Shown here: positions 3,644 through 9,336 of the stretch, piece by piece | How the letters are laid out: every line of letters starts with the position of its first letter | Position numbering within the stretch: position 1 is the first letter of the stretch | Assembly (NCBI GenBank): GCA_964557205.1 | Contig: CAZKZI010000101.1 | Span: 1-12,480, forward strand | DNA from: JAQVQN01 sp964557205 | Lineage (GTDB): Bacteria > Verrucomicrobiota > Kiritimatiellia > RFP12 > UBA1067 | Direction of reading: 5' to 3' | DNA length: 12,480 nt | Notes under the pieces: generated by a model | Told to the model about the DNA's origin: nothing | The model's database searches: none | The model's input: the letters and a program-made list of their open reading frames with translations, nothing else | Position numbers and translations under genes: made by a program

Positions 3644-5647
3644 TTTGCTGTAGTTCACGCCGCGTATGGCGGCGTGAACACCCGGCACGCCGGTGGGTTG
3701 CCATTGGCAGTGGAAGTCCCCGGCCGCGTGGCGCGTTTCGCCGGACGCGCCGTCCGGGTCGAGCCAGCCTAGCCGCAGCTCTGACGCGTTGCGCACGCGC
3801 AGCAGCAGCATCGCGTCGCGTCCGGGCAACAGCGGCAGCATGACGCGCCGCGCACGCTCTTGGCCGACGAATTCCGCGCCGGGGGTCGCTTCCAGACTGA
3901 CGCCCACTCTGGCTGGTCCGTGCGGATCGCGCCGCACCAGGAAGGTGTCATAAGTCTCTGGCGGCGCCAGCCGCAGCCGCGCCAAGGCGCGGATCAGCGG
4001 CGCGTAGTGGGTAGAGGGCACCACAAAGTGTTGCAGCGAGAGCCGCAACTGGAAGATGCCGCAGACGCAGGCTACTGCGAACAGGGCGATCGTTGCCGCG
4101 CGTCGTAAAGGCGGCCATGCGTCGGCGCAAAGCGCGGCGAGTCCCTGACAGGCGACAGGAAAAAGCAGCAGGGTCGAGGCGAAACGCATGCGCGAGACGC
4201 TGATGGTGGCCAAGGCCGGCAGCAGCAGCGCGGCTGCCGCGGCCAGCAGCAGCCAGAGGCGCGGCGGTTTGCGCGGCATCAGCAGCGCGGCGGCAGTGCC
4301 GAGCATGACCGCGTTCCAGAGCAGGAACCCGGCGGCCAGAAGTAAAGCGACCATTGCCACGGGCATGGGGCGATAGATCAGGTTCAGGATATGCCGCGGC
4401 AGAAAAATGTCAGGCGCGGTCAGCAACAGTCCGCGCTGCAGCGCCCGTAAGGCCGCGGCGCCGGGACGGCGGCGCATTTCAGTCCGCGCCATGGCGCGGC
4501 AGGTCTGGTCCTGCGCGAAGACCCAAAGCGCCGAGGTTTCGGCGGTCGCGCCGGCCTCGGCGCGCACGGCGGCGGCGATGCGGTCGGAAGCGCCACCGCG
4601 GTAGATGAAGGTGCCCCAGGCCGAGCCCAGGCCCGGCGGGATTGCCGGATGGTTGCCGAGCAGCAGATTATAGCCGCCCGAGGTCGAAAAAGGTTTCCAG
4701 GCACCTTCGCGCAGCCGCAGGGTGATCAGCCAGGGCGCGGTGACCAGGGCGAAGGCCGCGCACAGCGCGGCTATGGAGGGGAGAGAGAAAGAGTGAAGAG
4801 TGAAGAGTGAAGAGTGAAAGAGTTGGGATTTGGGATTCAGGCTGGGTCCTGCGTCCTGAGTCCTGGGTCCAGAGCAAGCAGGGACCGGAAGGTTTAACGC
4901 AGAGGCGCAGAGGCGCGGAGTTTTTTGGGGTTGGCATGGCGCGGCAGGGCCGGCTCCTGAACCCTGAACTCCTCGGCGTTCCCAGAGCCACCAGAGCGGC
5001 AGGAAGAGCAGCAGCGGCAGCAGGGTGGCACGGCAGAGCGCGGCGCAGCCCAGCAACGCGCCGGCTGCGGCTGCCAGAGCCACCCCGCGCCTTCCCGCCG
5101 CGTCAACGGCAGAGAGACTCAGGCTGAGGCCGGCCAGCAGGAAGAAGGCGAAGGAGGACTCGCTCCAGAGGTAGTGCGAGAAGGCCACGCACTCGGGATA
5201 GAGCGCGTGCAGCAGGGCTGCGGCCAGGGCGACGCGGCGGCTGAAGCCGCATTGCCGCGCGAGCTTGAAAAGCAGCGGTGTGGCGCAGGCCGAGAGCAGG
5301 ACCATGCTCATGCGCGCGCCGGAGATGCCGCCGCAGAGGCCGCCGAGCCCGAGCAGCAGCGGGTGCAGCGGCGGCCAGACGCCGTGGCCGTATACGCGTT
5401 CCAGCAGGGCGGCATCCGGCCAGCGGCCGGATGCCAGCGCGTTGAAGATCGCGCCCCAGCCCTGCGCCAGCCCGGCGTAGAGCGGCTCGTCGGCGAAGAG
5501 CGGCGTGCCGGATCGCGTCACCAGCAGCCAGATCGCCAACCGCACGGCCAGCGAAAAGGCGAAGAGCGGCAGCAGGGGCGTGCGCGCTGGAGATATTAAC
5601 GCAGAGGCGCGGAGGCGCAGAGTTTTTCTGGCGGCGGCGGCCGCCAT
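3587..5647 (-). CDS. GT-C (ArnT/PMT-like) glycosyltransferase-type membrane protein
   Basis: This 686-aa integral membrane protein has about ten or more hydrophobic helices. The first helix (about residues 27-44) is followed by FADEPLY with Asp53-Glu54, in the place of the conserved acidic loop motif of GT39/GT83-type lipid-linked sugar transferases; HPLLLGL and an ALYPE...YLWSES segment also fit. Such enzymes move a sugar from a polyprenyl-phosphate donor to a lipid or protein on the outer face of the inner membrane; the substrate here is unknown. Its ATG overlaps the stop of the upstream gene by 1 nt (TAATG), indicating translational coupling. Residues 7-18 come from a repeat at 5596-5628, residues about 227-286 from the mosaic at 4791-4969, and the last ~19 residues from the 85-bp repeat. 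The internal insert falls in a predicted cytoplasmic loop (after WERRG), which may explain why it is tolerated. Confidence 0.8.
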   Translation of the reverse strand: MAAAAARKTLRLRASALISPARTPLLPLFAFSLAVRLAIWLLVTRSGTPLFADEPLYAGLAQGWGAIFNALASGRWPDAALLERVYGHGVWPPLHPLLLGLGGLCGGISGARMSMVLLSACATPLLFKLARQCGFSRRVALAAALLHALYPECVAFSHYLWSESSFAFFLLAGLSLSLSAVDAAGRRGVALAAAAGALLGCAALCRATLLPLLLFLPLWWLWERRGVQGSGAGPAAPCQPQKTPRLCASALNLPVPACSGPRTQDAGPSLNPKSQLFHSSLFTLHSFSLPSIAALCAAFALVTAPWLITLRLREGAWKPFSTSGGYNLLLGNHPAIPPGLGSAWGTFIYRGGASDRIAAAVRAEAGATAETSALWVFAQDQTCRAMARTEMRRRPGAAALRALQRGLLLTAPDIFLPRHILNLIYRPMPVAMVALLLAAGFLLWNAVMLGTAAALLMPRKPPRLWLLLAAAAALLLPALATISVSRMRFASTLLLFPVACQGLAALCADAWPPLRRAATIALFAVACVCGIFQLRLSLQHFVVPSTHYAPLIRALARLRLAPPETYDTFLVRRDPHGPARVGVSLEATPGAEFVGQERARRVMLPLLPGRDAMLLLRVRNASELRLGWLDPDGASGETRHAAGDFHCQWQPTGVPGVHAAIRGVNYSKGAAPAWRVGRRPDRPPTP
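3653..3679. repeat. Perfect 11-bp inverted repeat at end of glycosyltransferase gene
   Basis: GTTCACGCCGC (3653-3663) and GCGGCGTGAAC (3669-3679) are perfect complements around a 5-nt spacer, immediately beyond the 85-bp repeat block. It is inside the coding sequence (HAAIRGVN) and between two convergent genes. There is no T tract, so a terminator role is unproven. Confidence 0.7.
4791..4969. repeat. Mosaic of five tandem-repeat families inside a gene
   Basis: Reading the plus strand: GAGTGAA x4 exact (4791-4818), TTGGGAT x2 (4823-4836), GGGTCCT/GCGTCCT/GAGTCCT/GGGTCCA (4844-4871), CGCAGAGG x2 plus CGCGGAGT (4898-4921, 8-bp units, preceded by GGTTTAA), CCTGAAC x2 (4956-4969). Four of the five families have 7-bp units. 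The whole mosaic is in frame with the 3587-5647 gene and encodes about 60 hydrophilic residues (for example KTPRLCASALN, SGPRTQD and NPKSQ) between two membrane helices. Confidence 0.9.
5596..5628. repeat. CGCAGAGG octamer repeat at the glycosyltransferase N-terminus
   Basis: TTAAC followed by CGCAGAGG, CGCGGAGG, CGCAGAGT (5600-5623) and a T run matches the block at 4893-4926 in sequence, orientation and reading frame. It encodes KTLRLRASAL near the N-terminus, against KTPRLCASAL in the internal copy. It therefore contributes the residues just before the first membrane helix. Confidence 0.85.
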
Positions 5648-6507
5648 TACTGCACTTCTCCTTCTGCGGCTTGCTGCTCTAGCGCACGGCGCTCAAGTTC
5701 TTCCACGGCGATCTCGCGCGCGATCACCTCCATCTCGACAAGCTTGACCTGGTCCTCGTCCTGCCGCTGTTGTTCGGCCTCGATCTTTTTGGCGACCAGG
5801 CGTTCGCGGTAGGAGCGTGTGTTGATGCCGCGGTTGCGGAGTTCGCGTATCTTCTGGCGCTCTTGGTCGAGCTCGGCCTGTGTTTCCGACGGTATGGTGG
5901 CGAGAGAGACATTCGGCATGGGCGGGCCGCCGGTCAGCTCGATCGCGCGCAGCCGGGCGTACTGCACGATCATAGGCGGCGGCGGTTCGGCCGGTTCCTG
6001 CGGGGTCTCCGGCTCCGTCGGCTGCTGCTGTTTCTGATTGTCCGCAGTCTGCGCCGCGAGGTTCTCAGACTCGCCGCCGATCAGTCCGCGGCCGAGTTTG
6101 ACGGTGATGGTTACGCCCTCTTTTTCAATTGTCGCCCACTCTTCGTCGTAGTCGGCATCGAGTACTGTCCAGCCGTGTGCGGCGGCGCCGATACGCAGGT
6201 AGCAGTTGCGCGGCGGGCTGAGCGAAAGGTCGGTGAAGCCCACGGCAATGCTGCCGTCAGGGGTGATGTTGACGCACGACATTTTGATCTTTGCGGCTAG
6301 TTTTTTCTGCTCGGCTTTGGAAAGGGCCTGGGCCCGGCTTTCGGCTGTGTTGCTGTCGGCGCCGATGCCGGACTGCGGTGCCGCGCCGAAGGGCATGCGG
6401 TCCAAGATGGCCTGGTAATTCTCGAACGTCGCGGTTGCGGTGTGCGCCCGCGCCGTGAAGACCAGGCATAGGCAGGCCATGCGGCAGATATGGCAGAACG
6501 CTTGCAT
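5647..6507 (-). CDS. Exported protein of unknown function with coiled-coil tail
   Basis: This 286-aa protein has a short, Cys-rich hydrophobic N-terminus (MACLCLVFTARA) that looks like a signal peptide; starts at 6507 or 6480 are both possible, and a longer frame back to 6651 is rejected because its N-terminus is translated repeat. Residues about 60-140 form a compact beta-rich segment (CVNITPDGSIAVGF, then WTVLDADYDEEWATIEKEGVTI, split here for reading), which vaguely recalls the periplasmic domain of GspC/PilP-type secretion or pilus proteins; this is low confidence. A Gln/Glu/Pro linker (about 150-175) leads to a highly charged helical tail (about 200-286), probably a coiled coil. The stop overlaps the glycosyltransferase ATG by one base, so the two are made from one transcript. 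Confidence 0.7.
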   Translation of the reverse strand: MQAFCHICRMACLCLVFTARAHTATATFENYQAILDRMPFGAAPQSGIGADSNTAESRAQALSKAEQKKLAAKIKMSCVNITPDGSIAVGFTDLSLSPPRNCYLRIGAAAHGWTVLDADYDEEWATIEKEGVTITVKLGRGLIGGESENLAAQTADNQKQQQPTEPETPQEPAEPPPPMIVQYARLRAIELTGGPPMPNVSLATIPSETQAELDQERQKIRELRNRGINTRSYRERLVAKKIEAEQQRQDEDQVKLVEMEVIAREIAVEELERRALEQQAAEGEVQ

Positions 6508-6514
6508 GCCGGGG

Positions 6515-6520
6515 ATTATA
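6515..6520 (-). promoter_or_regulatory. TATAAT box next to the 6507 start
   Basis: On the minus strand a perfect TATAAT ends 7 nt before the ATG at 6507, with no SD in between. This spacing fits a leaderless transcript, in which transcription begins at or near the start codon. On the opposite side of the divergent gap, TATTCT (6663-6668) ends 6 nt before the plus-strand ATG at 6675, also without an SD. Consensus-based only. Confidence 0.4.
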
Positions 6521-6555
6521 GCAGAAGAAGGTCCGGAGGGAAACGGGGGAAAGAG

Positions 6556-6603
6556 GGGGATTTGAGATTGGGGATTTGGTGTCCAGTCCTGAGTCCTGGG
6601 TCC
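6556..6603. repeat. GGGGATT and GTCCTGA heptamer arrays
   Basis: GGGGATT, TGAGATT, GGGGATT (6556-6576) are followed by GTCCTGA, GTCCTGG, GTCC (6586-6603). The 18-bp core GTCCTGAGTCCTGGGTCC is identical to 4853-4870, and in both places it follows a G-rich GGATT-type heptamer array in the same order. Here it is in the divergent intergenic gap. Confidence 0.85.
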
Positions 6604-6674
6604 GCTGTCGCCGCTGCCGGCGAATGCACCAATCAACTGATGCACTAACATGCTTTTTCTGCTATTCTTGCCGC

Positions 6675-8594
6675 ATGTCTGTTACACGCAGAGCTTTCAT
6701 ACAGGGGGGTGCGGCGCTGGCGGCGGCGGGTTGCGCGCGGCGCGGTGCGCGCGGCGCGCGGCGGTGCGTTGTGCTGGGATTCGACGGCATGGACCCCACG
6801 ATCGTCGGAGAACTGATGCAGGCCGGACGGCTGCCTAACTGTCGCCGCCTGGCTGAACAGGGACTCTTCTCCGTGCTGGGCACCTCTACCCCGCCGCAGA
6901 GCCCGGTGGCGTGGTCTAATTTTATCTCCGGCGGCAACCCGGGCACGCACGGCATCTTTGACTTTATCGCGCGCGAGGCTGCCACGCGCGTGCCGTACCT
7001 CTCGACCTCGCGACTGGCCGCAGTCGGGCGCTCGGTGCGGGTTGGCGGTTATCGTTTCCCGCTCACGGGCGGCGGCATGCAGAACCTGCGGCAAGGGCCG
7101 ACCCTCTGGCGCGAGCTGGAGGCGCGCGGCGTGCCCTGTACGGTCCTGCGCATCCCTGCCAATTTTCCGCCGGTGCCGTCGCGGGGCCGCACACTTTCGG
7201 GATTGGGCACACCCGACCTGCACGGCGGCTACGGGATTTTCACGGCTTACACCGACCGCATCGGCGAGCGCACGCGCGATGTCTCCGGCGGCCACATCGA
7301 GCGTGTCAGGATCAGGAACGACGTGATCGAAACCGCGCTGCCGGGTCCTGAGAACAGTTTCGCGGTGGAGGGCGGCAGCGTGACCGTGCCCCTGCTGATA
7401 CGGCGCGGCGCGGACACGCGCGCCGTGCGTGTGACCTTGCAGAGCCATGATTTCATCCTGCGCGAGGGCGAGTGGAGCGAGTGGGTGCATGTGCGTTATG
7501 AGATGGTGCCGCGGCTGGTGTCGGTCGCGGGAGTCTGCCGCTTCTTCCTGAAGAGCGTGCGTGATGATTTCGAGCTGTACGTCTCGCCGGTGAACATCGA
7601 TCCGGCCGACCCGGTGATGCCGCTGAGTACACCGCAGGGCTACTCGCGCGAGCTGACGCGTCGCATGGGACGCTTCTATACCCAGGGCATGGCCGAGGAC
7701 ACCAGCGCGCTCTCGGCCGGGGTGCTGGACGACGACACCTTCCGCGAGCAGTCGCTCTTCGTGCATCAGGAGAGCGTGCGCATGTTCCACAGCGAGTACC
7801 CGCGCTTCAACGAGGGGCTTTTCTTCTTCTATTTCTCCAGTCTGGACCAGAACGCCCACGCTTTCTGGCGCGCGCGCGACAAAGCGCATCCGCTCTACAC
7901 GCCCGAGCTGGCGGCGCGGCATGGCGATTATCTGCCGTGGCTTTACGAGGATCTGGACCGCGTGCTGGGCGAGGTGCTGCGCAACGAGGGTCCCGAGACG
8001 CTGGTGCTGGCCTTGTCGGATCACGGGTTCGGCAGCTTCCGGCGGCAGTTCAACCTCAACTCGTGGCTGATGGACAACGGTTACGCCGAGCCGGTCGCGG
8101 CAGACGAGCGTGGCGCGACCGAGTTTTTCGGCGACATCAAATGGGGCGGCACCCGCGCTTACGGGCTGGGGATTAACAGTCTATACCTGAATCTGGCCGG
8201 ACGCGAACCCGAGGGCGCGGTCAAGCCGGAAGAGTTCCGCGCCGTGCGCGGGGAGATCGCGCGCAAGCTCGAGGCGGTGGTCGATCCGGCGACCGGCGAA
8301 CGGCCGGTTCACCGCGTGTTTTTTCCCGAGGAGGTTTACAGCGGGCCCGAGACGGTCAACGCGCCGGACATGGTCATCGGCTACCAGCGAAACTGGCGCG
8401 CCTCGTGGGACACGATCCTGGGGCGTTATCCGCACGAGGTCTATCTGGATAACACCGACCCTTGGAGCGGAGACCATTGCATCGACCCGGTCTTTTGCCG
8501 CGGGTGCCTGTTCAGCAGCCGGCCGACCGGACTGACGCGGCCCAAGCTGGAAGATCTGGCGGCTGTGATCATCGGCTCACTGGCGCCGGGGTGA
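6675..8594 (+). CDS. Alkaline-phosphatase-superfamily hydrolase, exported (Tat/lipoprotein-like)
   Basis: This 639-aa protein belongs to the type I phosphodiesterase/nucleotide pyrophosphatase branch. Expected zinc-site residues are all visible: Asp37 (GFDGMD), Ser76 in the nucleophile position (QSPVAW), Asp391 and His395 (LDQNAHAFW), Asp449-His450 (LSDHGF) and His601 (SGDHC). The nucleophile is Ser rather than the Thr of classic NPPs, and there is no sulfatase C/S-x-P-x-R motif. The start at 6675 gives MSVTRRAFIQGG, a Tat-like twin-arginine leader, ending in AAGC (Cys20), a weak lipobox; so it is probably exported, perhaps lipid-anchored. An upstream in-frame TTG (6576) is rejected because it would translate repeat sequence. 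It leads the cluster with a sulfotransferase-like gene and a paralogue. Substrate unknown; a phosphodiester or phosphomonoester on an envelope molecule is plausible. Confidence 0.88.
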   Translation: MSVTRRAFIQGGAALAAAGCARRGARGARRCVVLGFDGMDPTIVGELMQAGRLPNCRRLAEQGLFSVLGTSTPPQSPVAWSNFISGGNPGTHGIFDFIAREAATRVPYLSTSRLAAVGRSVRVGGYRFPLTGGGMQNLRQGPTLWRELEARGVPCTVLRIPANFPPVPSRGRTLSGLGTPDLHGGYGIFTAYTDRIGERTRDVSGGHIERVRIRNDVIETALPGPENSFAVEGGSVTVPLLIRRGADTRAVRVTLQSHDFILREGEWSEWVHVRYEMVPRLVSVAGVCRFFLKSVRDDFELYVSPVNIDPADPVMPLSTPQGYSRELTRRMGRFYTQGMAEDTSALSAGVLDDDTFREQSLFVHQESVRMFHSEYPRFNEGLFFFYFSSLDQNAHAFWRARDKAHPLYTPELAARHGDYLPWLYEDLDRVLGEVLRNEGPETLVLALSDHGFGSFRRQFNLNSWLMDNGYAEPVAADERGATEFFGDIKWGGTRAYGLGINSLYLNLAGREPEGAVKPEEFRAVRGEIARKLEAVVDPATGERPVHRVFFPEEVYSGPETVNAPDMVIGYQRNWRASWDTILGRYPHEVYLDNTDPWSGDHCIDPVFCRGCLFSSRPTGLTRPKLEDLAAVIIGSLAPG

Positions 8595-8607
8595 TGGTGG
8601 TTTTTTT

Positions 8608-8634
8608 GATCCGACCGATCCGACCGATCCGACT
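8608..8634. repeat. GATCCGACC 9-bp tandem repeat
   Basis: Three units, GATCCGACC twice and GATCCGACT, then a partial GATCGAC, fill most of the 61-bp gap between the first phosphatase gene and the sulfotransferase-like gene. The gap keeps only a weak purine run (AAAAGAGACGA) as ribosome binding site for the next gene. Confidence 0.85.
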
Positions 8635-8655
8635 GATCGACAAAAGAGACGACTT

Positions 8656-9237
8656 ATGAGTGACAAGGACATCACGATAGTTTCGGGACTGCCGCGTAGC
8701 GGCACGTCGATGATGATGCGGGTGCTGGAGGCGGGCGGGATTCCGGCGCTGACCGACAACGTGCGCGTGGCGGACACGGACAACCCCAACGGGTATTACG
8801 AGTTCGAGCCGGTCAAGAGCACGCGCGAAGACTCCTCGTGGTTGCCGAAGGCCGAGGGTCGCGCGGTCAAGATGGTTTACAAGCTGCTGTACGATCTGCC
8901 GGCCGGAGTCGAGTGCCGGGTGGTCTTCATGCAGCGCGCCCTGAAAGAGGTGGTGGCGTCGCAGAACGCCATGCTGGAGCGGCTGGGTCGCAGCGCGGTT
9001 GCTGGCCGGACCGAGGGCCACGCGCTGGTTTCGGCGCTGGCCGCAGAGGTGGCGGCCTGCAAGGCCTGGCTCAAGACGCGTCCCGAGTTGCTGGTGACTT
9101 ATGTGAACTACAACCGGACGCTGGAAGATCCTGCTACCGCAGTGGCAGAGCTGAACGCGTTTCTGGGCGGCGGATTGGATGAGGCGGCCATGCGCGCGGC
9201 AGTTGACCCCAAACTCTACAGAAAGCGGGCGGAGTAG
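8656..9237 (+). CDS. Small sulfotransferase-like (P-loop) protein
   Basis: This 193-aa cytoplasmic protein opens with ITIVSGLPRSGTSMMM; GLPRSGTS (residues 11-18) is the 5'-phosphosulfate-binding loop of PAPS-dependent sulfotransferases. Residues 90-105 (VFMQRALKEVVASQ, with Arg94 and Ser102) fit the 3'-phosphate-binding R...S motif. At 193 aa it is short for the family (usually 250-300), so the acceptor-binding part is reduced. In established members the reaction is sulfate transfer from PAPS to a hydroxyl or amine acceptor. Its placement between two phosphatase-superfamily genes suggests a shared substrate, perhaps an envelope glycolipid or polysaccharide; that is inference. A nucleotide-binding role without sulfotransfer is an alternative. 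Confidence 0.8.
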   Translation: MSDKDITIVSGLPRSGTSMMMRVLEAGGIPALTDNVRVADTDNPNGYYEFEPVKSTREDSSWLPKAEGRAVKMVYKLLYDLPAGVECRVVFMQRALKEVVASQNAMLERLGRSAVAGRTEGHALVSALAAEVAACKAWLKTRPELLVTYVNYNRTLEDPATAVAELNAFLGGGLDEAAMRAAVDPKLYRKRAE

Positions 9238-9240
9238 GGG

Positions 9241-9276
9241 AGCAATTAGCAATTAGGAATTAGAAATTAGGAGTTA
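9241..9276. repeat. AGCAATT/AGGAATT heptamer array
   Basis: Five 7-bp units (AGCAATT x2, AGGAATT, AGAAATT, AGGAGTT) sit just after the stop of the 8656 gene. Bases 9255-9276 are the reverse complement of 732-753 with one mismatch in 22, including variant-unit order. Confidence 0.85.
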
Positions 9277-9287
9277 TGGGCATGGAA

Positions 9288-9330
9288 ACACAGATAAACA
9301 CAGATGGGAGGTTTAACGTTTAACGTTTAA
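9288..9330. repeat. ACACAGAT decamers plus GTTTAAC heptamers
   Basis: ACACAGATAA and ACACAGATGG (9288-9307) are followed by GTTTAAC, GTTTAAC, GTTTAA (9311-9330), which ends 6 nt before the ATG at 9337. No SD lies at a normal distance; the nearest GGGAGG (9306-9311) is about 25 nt upstream, separated from the start by the heptamers. Confidence 0.85.
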
Positions 9331-9336
9331 TGGCTA

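Noticed and set aside
4791..4969. CRISPR array or minisatellite of a single unit
   Set aside because: Units are 7-8 bp, of five different sequences, with no spacer pattern or cas gene nearby.
6576..6674. Upstream TTG start for the first phosphatase gene, and the matching long N-terminus (to 6651) of the minus-strand gene
   Set aside because: Both extensions translate the heptamer arrays (for example SGPRTQD), while starts at 6675 and 6507 give export signals at once.
6645..8024. 459-codon antisense frame opposite the first phosphatase gene
   Set aside because: High-GC shadow; rich in Arg, His, Gln and Ala with no motif, while the sense strand has complete active-site motifs.
8595..8612. Terminator after the first phosphatase gene
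   Set aside because: A T run (8601-8607) is present but no stem precedes it; the gap is short and the next gene is in the same direction.
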